A stretch of DNA of 64,000 bases, from the NCBI GenBank assembly GCA_021324855.1, contig JAJPIG010000022.1:121777-185776 (forward strand), given 5' to 3'. The position numbers and the translations under genes are program-made. Below are positions 16,596 to 25,400 of the stretch, in pieces (position 1 is the stretch's first letter; each line of letters starts with the position of its first letter). The stretch is from Pseudomonadota bacterium (GTDB taxonomy: Bacteria > Desulfobacterota > Binatia > Binatales > Binataceae). Below the pieces are notes generated by a model, which saw only the letters and a list, made by a program, of their open reading frames with translations, ran no database searches and was not told where the DNA came from.

Positions 16596-17813
16596 TCAGC
16601 TTACGCGCTTCCATTCCATCGCGGGCATCGCCGGTCCGGTCAGCGTGGTGCTCGTGGTGCCGGCAATTTCAACGGTGTTCGCATTGATGAAACGATAGGT
16701 CCCGTCGAAGAGCATCCCCTTGCTCTCCGAGTTCGAGGTCCATCGGCCGCCATGTGCGGTCGTGATCGTGCCAACGTCTTCGGCGCTGGCCGAAAACTCG
16801 TAAGTCCCACCGGGATAAAACTTGAACTGCATTCGCCACGGAATCCTGCCCAGGGTCGGATTGAATGTGAAGAGCGCGGGACGGTCGGCGGCTCCGGTTC
16901 CCGAAGCCGCGGCGGAGACCAGCTTGAAGGCTTTGCCGGTCAGAATTTCGGGGGGAAATGTCGTCGTCGTGCTGGAGAAACCGATCATCACCGTCCAGAC
17001 ACCGTTGGGAACACCAGTGGTCGGATTCGCAACCATCGGCGGATACGATCCAGGGGCGACCCCGCCCACCAGCCGCGACGCGCCATCGGCAGTGACGAAA
17101 TAGACCAGCGTGTCCTTTACCACTACCCTGCCGGTCTCCGTGTAATCGATATCAAGCCGGTAGTTGCCGCGATGATCGACGAAGAGCGAGAAAGCGATGT
17201 TGTCCGGGCCCATTACCTGGGAGGCTGTCCACTTGCCAACCAGTCGATGGTCGACTGGACCGCCATACATCAGCCACCAAATGAGCGCCAGCACTGCGAT
17301 TAGAACGGCAGTCCCGATACCGGCGCGAACCAGCGTGCGTCGATCGAGACCGCGCGTGACCGGTCGGGTGACTGCGCGTGGCGGCGGTTCGATCGCTCTT
17401 CCGGTGCGGCGCGCCTCGAGGATCGCGTGGACGGTGTCCGCGATGTAATCGAGATGCTGCGCGAACGGCGGCGTGATGGCATCCAGCCAGTGCGGTGTGC
17501 TGAGGAAATATTCCAGATTGCGGCCGGGCTTGGCGTCCTCGATCCGGATCGGGACGATCAGCACTTCTTTGTTAACGGCGCGTTCGACTTCGCGTTTGAT
17601 TTGTGGGGAGGCGTCGGCGTTGCGCGAGAAGACCAGCGCCATTACCTGCGAACCTTCGATCGCATCGATAATCGCGCCGCCCCAATCCATACCGGGCAGG
17701 ATGTCGCGCGGGGCGATCCAGCATCGGATGCCGCGCGATTCGAGCTTGGCGCAGACCGCATCCGCCGCCGGCTTATCTTGCGAGGAATACGAGATGAAAA
17801 CGTCGTGCGCCAT
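16596..17813 (-). CDS. TIR-domain membrane protein with an extracytoplasmic C-terminal domain
   Basis: A 405-residue protein. Residues 1-135 are a TIR domain: HDVFISYSSQDKPAADAV, GIRCWIAPRDILPGMDW, and SPQIKREVERA, where Glu75 sits where TIR NADases keep their catalytic glutamate. A Pro/Arg-rich linker leads to one membrane helix (about 164-183, IGTAVLIAVLALIWWLMY). The remaining 220 residues look beta-rich and lipocalin-like (LVGKWTASQVMGPD; PWRMQFKFYPGGTYEF). The TIR domain would face the cytoplasm and could make a cADPR-like signal. It is the first gene of a short operon with the SLOG protein and is set off upstream by a terminator hairpin. Confidence 0.78.
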   Translation of the reverse strand: MAHDVFISYSSQDKPAADAVCAKLESRGIRCWIAPRDILPGMDWGGAIIDAIEGSQVMALVFSRNADASPQIKREVERAVNKEVLIVPIRIEDAKPGRNLEYFLSTPHWLDAITPPFAQHLDYIADTVHAILEARRTGRAIEPPPRAVTRPVTRGLDRRTLVRAGIGTAVLIAVLALIWWLMYGGPVDHRLVGKWTASQVMGPDNIAFSLFVDHRGNYRLDIDYTETGRVVVKDTLVYFVTADGASRLVGGVAPGSYPPMVANPTTGVPNGVWTVMIGFSSTTTTFPPEILTGKAFKLVSAAASGTGAADRPALFTFNPTLGRIPWRMQFKFYPGGTYEFSASAEDVGTITTAHGGRWTSNSESKGMLFDGTYRFINANTVEIAGTTSTTLTGPAMPAMEWKRVS

Positions 17814-17909
17814 ATTAGCCGGGCACAGATGTAATCAAACCGCTACGGCTGAATCCAGCACACTACTGTGATTATCGGTCGGTAAGGTAGCACCGAGGAA
17901 CCCGCAAAT

Positions 17910-17950
17910 AACGGAGCCCGGCCAGCCTGTATGGCCGGCCGGGCTCCGTT
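17910..17950 (-). terminator. Strong hairpin, probable terminator of the giant secreted protein gene
   Basis: A perfect 14-bp inverted repeat (AACGGAGCCCGGCC read on the minus strand, with its complement) flanks a 13-nt loop. It lies 20 bp past the stop of the 1427-residue gene and is followed on the minus strand by TATTTG. The T tract is weak, so termination may be partial. It also separates that gene from the TIR operon, which starts at 17813. Confidence 0.7.
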
Positions 17951-17969
17951 CTGTTACTCCCGCGTCTGC

Positions 17970-20900
17970 TTATGGCAGGCTCAGGACGAGATTCTGATCG
18001 AAGTCGCAGGTCCCGATGCTGAACTGCGCGTTCCTGCTCTTCATCTTATTTCCGACGTGGGTCGTCACGGTCAGAACATAGATTCCGGTCCGCAACGATT
18101 TGTGCGTCGTGACCGTTCCATACTCATACTGATACTCGAACGACGGACAGGGCGGCGTGCCGGTGACGACAGTCAGCGGCGCGTTGACCCTGCGGTCGAT
18201 CAAGGTAAGCGGTGAGATGTCCTCGCTCGGCGCGTTAACCCGCAGCAGCGCGATCCTGTCCACGTGTGCAGCGGGCGTTCCGTTGACGAGGATCAGCGCG
18301 CGGACGCCGCGGCCGGTGCTCTCACCGCACATCGGCACCGGGGTCGTGGCCGTCGTATGCAGAATCGGATCGGTCTGGTAGGTCACGTTGACCTGAGCGG
18401 TGTTGGTCCGCGCGATCGGCGAATTCGGCGAGAACACCGCGTCGAGGTCTCCCGCTCCGAGCTGTTGGCCCGGACCAAGCGTGATCGGCAGCGTCGGCTG
18501 CCCCGCCAGCGAGTACTCGTTGGCGTTCGTGCCGCTGATGCCGAGGTTGGTGATCGTCACTCCGCAAGCGTTGCTGGCATTCGCGATCGGCAGTCCGAGC
18601 GACGAGTGGCATACACCGCGGTTCTTGATCACGGTGGGCGGGAACGTCAGCCCATTGGTCACCAGCGAGATACCGGGGCTCGGCGTGTCGCCCGTCAGCG
18701 ACTCCTGGAAAACCGGCGTCACCGGGTCGTCGCTGTTGATGGTCAGCGTGCAGTTCTTCGCGCCGACCGACGTAGGCGTGAACTTCACGATCAGGTCGAG
18801 GTTCGAGTCCGGTGAAACCGGGTTCGGGAACGGATCGCTCGTAATCGTGAAATCGGAGCAGTTGACCGTCGCGCTGGTGACGTTCAAGTCGCACTTGCCT
18901 ACGTTGTTCACCTCGAACGTCTGCTGTTCCGTGTTCTCGGCGCAGACGTTGCCGAAGTTCGCGGTACCGGTAACCGCGATCTTGCCCGGCGCGGAGCTGC
19001 CCTGGACGGCCACGGCCAGCGTCGGATCGCTCACGTCGCTCGACATGATGTCGATATTCCCGGTGTCAGGCGACGAGGTGATCGCCGTTGGCGTGTACCG
19101 GATCGGCACCGCGACCGAGGTCCCGGGACTCAACACCAGCGGATAGGTGATCACGGAAGCCACCGTGAACAGCGGGTTGGTCGAACTGATGCCCGTCGTG
19201 TTCAGCGGGCAGGCTCCGTTGTTGGTGATCGTCAGGTTAAGGTCACTGAACGAGCCGCGGCACACATTGCCGAAGTCGCCATTGGGAGCGATCGAAGCCG
19301 CGATCTTGCCCGACGTCGAAGTCCCACTCACAGCGACCAGCGAGATCGGATTGACCGGATCGTTGGTAGTGATCGTGATGTTGGCCGTATCGGGAACACT
19401 GGTTACCGCGGTCGGCGTGTACCGGATCGGCAGTTCAATCGAAGTCCCTGCGTGCACCACAATCGGGAACGAAAGGACCGTGGGCGGCGCAAACAGCGGA
19501 TTGCTGGACGCGACATTGGTAATCTGCAGATCGCAGGTCCCGCTGTTGGTAACCGTCAGCGCCAGGTCCTTGAACGAATTGAGACAGACGTTGCCGTAAT
19601 TGCCGCTCTGCGCAATCACGGTTCCCACCACCGGTGCGCCTGAAGTCGCCGTGTAGGTGACCTGCAGCGCCGGCTGGAACGGATCATTGCTGTTGATCTG
19701 GAAAGTGGCCGTTTCAGTCACATTGGGCTGCGATGGCGTGTAGACGATGTTGTAGTCGACCTCGCTGCCCGCGGCCACCGTCACCGGCGCTGATGGCGGG
19801 CTTAGCGCAAAATTGTTGCTCCCCGAAATCCGCGCGATGCTCGAGATGCTTAGGTCGCCTGCGCCTACATTGAAGATCTGCAGTTTCGATGTAAACGGGC
19901 CGTTGCCGCAAACCGTCCCGAAACTGAAATTCGAGTTTACCTGGATCAGGGGCACAGTCGGCGGATCCAGCTCGAAGACACTGCGGCCATAGGTACCAAC
20001 GCGCAGCAGCTCGGGCGATGCGTTCGGATCGAGCTGGACGGAAGTGACCTGGACCGTCGGCAGTCCAAGGCCCAGCACTTGCCAGCTATTGCCGTTGTCG
20101 GCGGTCTGGAAAACGCCGGCATCGGTTCCGATGATAATCGTATGCGGGTTGGTGTTCGGATCGATCGTTACCGAATTGACCGGAATATCCGGCAGGTTCT
20201 GGATGCCGCCGCCCGCCGTGCCGCTGATATCGGTCCATGTGGCGCCGCTGTCAGTGCTCCGGAATACATGCTTGGTCGGCAGCAGATCCGGATTGATGCC
20301 GGTAAAGCCCGGATAGGTGACAACTATGGTGTTCGGCGTGGTCGGATCGATTGCGACCGCCGATACGCCCACTCCGGAAGGCGCGCCCGGTATCGTGACG
20401 TTGTTCCAGGTTGCCGACGCGCCCAGCAACGCGTTGGTCGTGAACGTCAGGGTGCCGTCGTTCAGGCCGAGCCACACCGTATTGCCATCGGCCGGCGTGC
20501 CCGCGATCGCGTTAATGCCCACGTCGTTCGGGACGAGATGCATCGCGGTCCAGGTAGCGCCTTCATCGGTGCTCTGGTACAGCGTGGTATCCGGACTGCT
20601 GAAGCTTGAGGCGTAGGCAATCTTGTCACTTGCGATCGGATCGAACGCCACTGCACCGATGCTTCCTGGCAAGCTCGGGATGCCAAAGGTCCATCCCACG
20701 CCGCCGTTTGTGGTCAGAATCGAGGTTCCGTCGTCGTTCCCGATCGCGATATTCGGATTGCCCGGGTCAACCGCCACCGGACCGCCGTCACCGTCGATGC
20801 CGAGATGCCAGTTCGCAGCCGAAAACGACGGCTGCATCTCGACCGTACCGGTGTCCTGTGTCCCGCCGTATGTATAAGCATTGTTCGACACGCTGTTGCG

Positions 20901-22253
20901 GCCGATGTCGATACCGCGGAACAGATTGGTCGCGATCGCTCCCACGCCGCCGGTATTCGTCGGACCGTTGATGTTTTTCCAGGTCGAGCCTCCATTACTC
21001 GAGGTTGCGATGCCGCCATCCTGACCGACGTAAAGCGGTGTCGGCGGGCCGGAAACGTGAGTAGCCGGACTGAAGACCAGCGCATGATGGTCCCAATGGA
21101 CCTGGTTCAAGGTAATGGCAGGCGAACTGAAGGTGACTGAAGTGTTCGTGGTAGTGCCGTTGGTCGAAAGCCACAGTTCCTGGAATCCAATGTAAACGCG
21201 ATCGGCGTTCAAGGGATCCACGCCGACCGTCTGATCGTAGCCGCATTGGCAGCCACTGCCGGCATTGCCATCCTGATCGCCAGGACCGCTGGTGGGCGGA
21301 TTCGATTCCGCACCGCCGGCCGCCGGAATGTTCTGCCAGGTCGCGCCGTAGTCAGTTGAACGCCACATCCCGAGGAAGCGCGACGGCGAAGGTTTGGTGT
21401 TCTGCACCGTGGTATAGATCACGTGATCGTTCGGCGCCGTCGACTGCCCGAACGCGATATAGCCAATCTTGGTCGGATCGTTCGGCGACTCCAGTGGAGA
21501 ATTGTTGCTTGTGGTCCACAGGTTCGCGCCGAAGGTCTGGCCGCCGTCGTTGGAAATGAAAATCCCAAGTCCGTACACGGCCGCGATGACCGTGTTGGGC
21601 GCCGTCGTATCGAGCTTGAGGTCCGTGATATAGCTGGTCGCGGTGGCTCCGGGTGGAATGATGTTGGTGAAAGAATTGCCGCCGTCTGCCGAACGAAATA
21701 GTCCCGCGGTGGTCGCCACCACCAGCACGTTCGCCGCCGGCGAGACCATCCGGATGATGTCATGGCCGGCCAACGTCTGCGAACCCGGCACCAGCGTCCA
21801 GGAGCCACCCTGGTCGGTCGACTTGTAAATGCCGATCGGGTTGTCGAATCCGTTGCTGAAGTTGTTGCCGGTTCCAAAATAGACGATCGACGGATTACCG
21901 AAATCGAGCGCCACCGCGCCGCCTGACAGCGACGCCAGCGAATCGGTCATCGGAAACCAGGTGTTGCCGCCATCGGTGGTTTTCCAGATGCCGCCGTTGT
22001 TGGTCGAGATGTACATCACCTGATCGGTGCTGCCGCGCGGATCGATCGCGATTTCGGTCACCTCGCCCGAGTCCGGTCCGGCGCCCTGGTAATTATAGTT
22101 GGCATCGATAGTGAGCGGGGCTGGTCCGACCTGGTTCCACTGCACGCCCGTAAGTCCGCCGGCTCTTGAGATCCGGGTGGTCGTGGCGAAGATTGCCGTT
22201 GCAACGACGGCGCACGCTATAGTTCCGATCGCAAACTTTTGGAATCGATACAT
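17970..22253 (-). CDS. Giant secreted beta-propeller (BNR/VPS10-like) protein with ASH repeats
   Basis: A 1427-residue exported protein. A signal segment spans about residues 5-28 (KFAIGTIACAVVATAIFATT). Then come about 720 residues of BNR/sortilin-type propeller repeats with Asp-box motifs (STNNGGIWKTTDGGNTW, STDQGGSWTLV, SADGGNSFT, STDSGATWTDI). Four ASPM-SPD2-Hydin-type repeats follow, each opening FGTVC, YGNVC or FGNVC with paired cysteines, and then a Cys-containing tail. ATG 22253 is chosen over the track's GTG because a G-rich ribosome site precedes it. The function is unknown; glycan or protein binding at the cell surface is likely. Confidence 0.75.
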   Translation of the reverse strand: MYRFQKFAIGTIACAVVATAIFATTTRISRAGGLTGVQWNQVGPAPLTIDANYNYQGAGPDSGEVTEIAIDPRGSTDQVMYISTNNGGIWKTTDGGNTWFPMTDSLASLSGGAVALDFGNPSIVYFGTGNNFSNGFDNPIGIYKSTDQGGSWTLVPGSQTLAGHDIIRMVSPAANVLVVATTAGLFRSADGGNSFTNIIPPGATATSYITDLKLDTTAPNTVIAAVYGLGIFISNDGGQTFGANLWTTSNNSPLESPNDPTKIGYIAFGQSTAPNDHVIYTTVQNTKPSPSRFLGMWRSTDYGATWQNIPAAGGAESNPPTSGPGDQDGNAGSGCQCGYDQTVGVDPLNADRVYIGFQELWLSTNGTTTNTSVTFSSPAITLNQVHWDHHALVFSPATHVSGPPTPLYVGQDGGIATSSNGGSTWKNINGPTNTGGVGAIATNLFRGIDIGRNSVSNNAYTYGGTQDTGTVEMQPSFSAANWHLGIDGDGGPVAVDPGNPNIAIGNDDGTSILTTNGGVGWTFGIPSLPGSIGAVAFDPIASDKIAYASSFSSPDTTLYQSTDEGATWTAMHLVPNDVGINAIAGTPADGNTVWLGLNDGTLTFTTNALLGASATWNNVTIPGAPSGVGVSAVAIDPTTPNTIVVTYPGFTGINPDLLPTKHVFRSTDSGATWTDISGTAGGGIQNLPDIPVNSVTIDPNTNPHTIIIGTDAGVFQTADNGNSWQVLGLGLPTVQVTSVQLDPNASPELLRVGTYGRSVFELDPPTVPLIQVNSNFSFGTVCGNGPFTSKLQIFNVGAGDLSISSIARISGSNNFALSPPSAPVTVAAGSEVDYNIVYTPSQPNVTETATFQINSNDPFQPALQVTYTATSGAPVVGTVIAQSGNYGNVCLNSFKDLALTVTNSGTCDLQITNVASSNPLFAPPTVLSFPIVVHAGTSIELPIRYTPTAVTSVPDTANITITTNDPVNPISLVAVSGTSTSGKIAASIAPNGDFGNVCRGSFSDLNLTITNNGACPLNTTGISSTNPLFTVASVITYPLVLSPGTSVAVPIRYTPTAITSSPDTGNIDIMSSDVSDPTLAVAVQGSSAPGKIAVTGTANFGNVCAENTEQQTFEVNNVGKCDLNVTSATVNCSDFTITSDPFPNPVSPDSNLDLIVKFTPTSVGAKNCTLTINSDDPVTPVFQESLTGDTPSPGISLVTNGLTFPPTVIKNRGVCHSSLGLPIANASNACGVTITNLGISGTNANEYSLAGQPTLPITLGPGQQLGAGDLDAVFSPNSPIARTNTAQVNVTYQTDPILHTTATTPVPMCGESTGRGVRALILVNGTPAAHVDRIALLRVNAPSEDISPLTLIDRRVNAPLTVVTGTPPCPSFEYQYEYGTVTTHKSLRTGIYVLTVTTHVGNKMKSRNAQFSIGTCDFDQNLVLSLP

Positions 22254-22336
22254 TTGATAGTCCCCCCGTTCCACGGGACGGCGCCTGGCCGCCCCGCCCG
22301 TAGCGTCGAAAATGATTCGCCCTACGCGCAGGCCGA

Positions 22337-22645
22337 TTAGCTATGCGGTGCGGCTTTGGTAACGGGTGGCAGCGGCGGCGGATGTGAACCGATCGACGGC
22401 GCGATCTGCATCCGCTTGGTGCGCTCCGCGGCCGCTTTAATCAGATCCGGCCGGAATTTGCCGGAGGCATCGGAATGTGCCCGGATGAATTCCTGCTGAT
22501 GCTGGACGCGGAATTGAGTTTCGTTGGTCAGGCCGCCGATACTTGCACTGTTCGCGCGCGCCTGAGAGACCGGCGCGATTGCCGCGCCAACAGGCAGGGC
22601 TAGCATTATCGCTGCTCCGCCGATCCATTTCTTGAGGTCGCCCAT
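22337..22645 (-). CDS. Small secreted protein of unknown function
   Basis: A 102-residue protein with a signal peptide (KKWIGGAAIMLALPVGAAIAPVSQARA) and a short polar mature part rich in Gln, His and Pro, ending PSIGSHPPPLPPVTKAAPHS. I do not recognise a family. It starts at an ATG after GGGGGGATAT and lies 83 bp before the giant propeller gene, with the same style of G-rich ribosome site. The two are probably one transcript from the AT-rich promoter upstream. Confidence 0.6.
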   Translation of the reverse strand: MGDLKKWIGGAAIMLALPVGAAIAPVSQARANSASIGGLTNETQFRVQHQQEFIRAHSDASGKFRPDLIKAAAERTKRMQIAPSIGSHPPPLPPVTKAAPHS

Positions 22646-22960
22646 ATATCCCCCCGCGACGTTAGAAACAGCCAGGCTGTCTGTTAACTAATAATGTCCA
22701 ATATCATGCAAAATTTAAAAAAATGCAAGTCTAGAGAACAGAAATTAGCTGCGAACATTTTTCATCGTCTATTGTGCGCTTTTTTATTACGCCCAGCACG
22801 CGCCCGCAGAAGCTCCGCCCTGCAAGGAATATTACCGATAAAAAGAAGTTGATTTTGACAGACGTATTAATCGGCGGGACAGTACGACGTCGATCGGTGA
22901 CGCGCGCACCGATCAGGCTACAGTACGCTATCGAATACAGAAGGTTCGCGGCGCGACGAC
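22646..22960 (-). promoter_or_regulatory. AT-rich intergenic region, promoter of the secreted-protein pair
   Basis: No convincing gene. Bases 22681-22780 are strongly AT-rich against the GC-rich surroundings (TTAACTAATAATGTCC, TGCAAAATTTAAAAAA). A short perfect palindrome, ACAGCC-A-GGCTGT (22668-22680), sits just upstream of the small secreted gene and could be an operator. Exact -10 and -35 boxes cannot be fixed by eye. The ORF 22731-23021 in the track is an unlikely frame. Confidence 0.45.
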
Positions 22961-23752
22961 TCAGGCCGGCGGGTCGAACAAGCGATGACGCTGCAGAAAG
23001 CTCAGCACGTGCCGGTCCCACTCAACGGGGTTGTCGAGATTCGGAACGTGCCCCGCGCCATTAATGATCGCGAGTTCGGCATCGCGGATTCGCCGCTGCA
23101 TGTCGAGCGCGCCTGGATGCGCCGGATCTTCGGTGCCCGTGATGATCAGGCACGGCTTATCGATCCGATCGTACACCGCTTCCGGCTCGGGCTCTTCGAG
23201 CGCATGGAAAATTTGCCGGATGCCGCGCACGTCCATCCGCTCGTTGGTCTCGAGGAACATCTGATGGAGATAGTGCGTTAGCGGCTGATCGCGAAGTGCT
23301 GAACTCGTGAAGAACTCGAAGGTCTCGCGGCGCGCATCGATTCCGAGCTCGTCCCACTGCGCGCCGCCCTGGCGCGCAAAATCGCGATTCGGCCAGTAAG
23401 CGCATCCGGTGACAATCAGGGCCCGTACCTGCTGCGGCCGAAGCCCAATCATATAGATGACCGTGGTCGCACCGACCGAGTTGCCAACCAGGATCACCGG
23501 TTCACGCGTGACTTCATCGACGACTTCCCAACACGCCTCTGCAATGTCGGTCAGGGTCAATCCGGGTGTTGGTGAGGGACTCCGTCCGTACGGCGGCACA
23601 TCGACCGCGATGGTCCGGAACCAGGTCGAGAAGTGCGCCGTCTGGTACAGCCACAAGCGATGGTCGTACGGGTTGCCGTGGATGAAAAGCATCACGGGGC
23701 CATGCTTCCCGTGCTGCTCGTAGTGCAATTTTCCAAGGATGTGCGCGGCCAC
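22961..23752 (-). CDS. Alpha/beta hydrolase
   Basis: A 263-residue alpha/beta hydrolase. The oxyanion motif is FIHGNPYDHRLW, the nucleophile elbow GNSVG, the acid in ITGTEDPAHPG, and the histidine in INGAGHVPNLDNPVEW. The helical lid holds HYLHQMFLETNERMDVRG. It is the last gene of the minus-strand cluster of two luciferase-like enzymes, a Rieske oxygenase and a small companion. It probably hydrolyses a product of that oxidative route. Substrate unknown. Confidence 0.82.
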   Translation of the reverse strand: MAAHILGKLHYEQHGKHGPVMLFIHGNPYDHRLWLYQTAHFSTWFRTIAVDVPPYGRSPSPTPGLTLTDIAEACWEVVDEVTREPVILVGNSVGATTVIYMIGLRPQQVRALIVTGCAYWPNRDFARQGGAQWDELGIDARRETFEFFTSSALRDQPLTHYLHQMFLETNERMDVRGIRQIFHALEEPEPEAVYDRIDKPCLIITGTEDPAHPGALDMQRRIRDAELAIINGAGHVPNLDNPVEWDRHVLSFLQRHRLFDPPA

Positions 23753-23790
23753 GTCTCACCTCCCCAGCCGCTCGGCGACGGCGCCTGACA

Positions 23791-24138
23791 TTAGCGACCC
23801 GGAAAAAATCGTTCGCGTTCGCGGCCGTTGATCACCCGCGGCTGCCGATAGCGTTCGACCGCGATGCTCACCTCGTTCAGCGCAAGCGCCATGTTGAGCA
23901 GCCGCTGCGCCTCCACCGGCATCCGATCGAGCGGGAACCGATTCAGGTACTCGACGATCGCCGGCATCCGGCGCAGCATCGCGTCGTAAAAAACCTGCAG
24001 CTCTTCAATCGTGCTGGTCTCGCGCGCCGCCATCCGCTCCGGCTCGCTCGGAAGCGCCCAATGGAGGAACGGCTCGAGGTCTTTGAACGGTTCGGGCAGC
24101 GCGCCGCTCGCCTTCGCGATACTGTTTTCGCCCGCCAT
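23791..24138 (-). CDS. Small conserved protein next to Rieske oxygenase
   Basis: A 115-residue, mostly helical protein: EPFLHWALPSEPERMAARETSTIEELQVFYDAMLRRMPAIVEYLNRFPLDRMPVEAQRLLNMALALNEVSIAVERYRQP. From memory, proteins of this pattern occur beside Rieske oxygenases in Actinobacteria and Binatota-like genomes and carry no functional name. Its ATG lies 6 bp from the Rieske stop, so the two are coupled. A structural or assembly role with the oxygenase is an inference. Confidence 0.6.
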   Translation of the reverse strand: MAGENSIAKASGALPEPFKDLEPFLHWALPSEPERMAARETSTIEELQVFYDAMLRRMPAIVEYLNRFPLDRMPVEAQRLLNMALALNEVSIAVERYRQPRVINGRERERFFPGR

Positions 24139-24144
24139 CGTCTC

Positions 24145-25323
24145 TCAGCGGCCGTTATGGGTCGCCATCTCCGCATCCAGTACATCGTGAAAGTGCCGGA
24201 TTGCGATCTCCTCGTCCTGCAGCAGGAGGAATTTCTTCGCGCGCGATTCAAGCCCCGCCTGCACCGTCTCGTGCGCGGACGCGTCCTCGTCGAACACCAC
24301 GCGATTGAAGACCTGCATGAAGTCCTGGCTCAGCAGTTCGGCGGCGTTGAGCGGATCGGGCGCATAAAACCTGATCTCCCACATCGTGCGGTCGACGGCG
24401 ATCGGCCAGAAATTGTGCGTGATGCAAAAGTCGTTGGTTGGGTAGCGGAAAAAGAGCATCGCGAAGTTTGGAAAGATCAGGTGGAATTCGAAGCTGTGTT
24501 GCATCGGCAGACGGCATCGCGACGGTCCGTTATCGATCTGGAACATCAAGCCTTCCACCGGGAACGGCTTGTAGTCCGGGCTGATGCTGCTGCCAGAGAC
24601 GCTATGCCGTCCGAAGAAGGTCATCTCCGCCGAACGGAAGCATCCTTCCCCAGTGGTGACGAACAGCTTCGGCATCAGGTATCGATGCTGTGAGACGACG
24701 TGGTAGCCCTCGTTCTGCGCGTCCATCGAGACTTTCCAATTGGACCGCTCCTCGAAGCGATACATCCGCTGCAGCCGGAGCTGATCGAAGCCTTCGGGCT
24801 TCATCCGCTCAGTCACGCCTTCCAGATATTCGGTGAGCGTCTGCTCCGGAGCGAAATTGATAAAGATGAACCCGCGGAAAACGTCGGTCGCAACCGGTGT
24901 CAGGCCGAGCTGGCGCTTGTCGAGATCGAAGAAATTCGCCTCGTCCGGAATCCATTTGAGCTGGCCGGCCGAGTCGTAGCCCCAGCTATGAAAATTGCAG
25001 GTCAGGTAGCCGCGGCATTTGCCCTTCGCATCCCACGCCAGCGTGTTCCCACGATGCGAGCAGACGTTATGGAACCCGCGCACCACGCCGTCATTGCCGC
25101 GGATGATCAGGATGTTCGCGTCGCAGATCGCGACTTCGCGCACGATATAGTCGCCGCGCTCCGGGATCTCGCAGACGTTGCCGACACAGAGCCACGAACG
25201 CCGGAAGATTCGTTCCCGTTCGAGCGCGAAGTACTCTGGTAAGATGCATGAATCGGCCGGCACCGGCGCGGTGCTCATGTTGGGATACCGTTGCGCCCAG
25301 CGCTTGTAGACGTCGACGCTCAT
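24145..25323 (-). CDS. Rieske ring-hydroxylating oxygenase alpha subunit
   Basis: A 392-residue protein. The Rieske [2Fe-2S] site is CSHRGNTLAWDAKGKCRGYLTCNFHSWGYD, with paired Cys-x-His and Cys-x2-His ligands. The mononuclear iron site is seen as DAQNEGYHVVSQHR, with the distal Asp in VVFDEDASAHE. It would hydroxylate an aromatic or alicyclic substrate using electrons from a ferredoxin/reductase. No reductase gene is adjacent, so electrons must come from elsewhere. Two luciferase-like oxidoreductases precede it on the same strand. Confidence 0.9.
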   Translation of the reverse strand: MSVDVYKRWAQRYPNMSTAPVPADSCILPEYFALERERIFRRSWLCVGNVCEIPERGDYIVREVAICDANILIIRGNDGVVRGFHNVCSHRGNTLAWDAKGKCRGYLTCNFHSWGYDSAGQLKWIPDEANFFDLDKRQLGLTPVATDVFRGFIFINFAPEQTLTEYLEGVTERMKPEGFDQLRLQRMYRFEERSNWKVSMDAQNEGYHVVSQHRYLMPKLFVTTGEGCFRSAEMTFFGRHSVSGSSISPDYKPFPVEGLMFQIDNGPSRCRLPMQHSFEFHLIFPNFAMLFFRYPTNDFCITHNFWPIAVDRTMWEIRFYAPDPLNAAELLSQDFMQVFNRVVFDEDASAHETVQAGLESRAKKFLLLQDEEIAIRHFHDVLDAEMATHNGR

Positions 25324-25400
25324 GATTCGACCCCCGGCGATTCTGCCCTTTTATTAGTAACAACCCGCCCGCTTCACAAGATGAAATTTCCCCGGATGGC

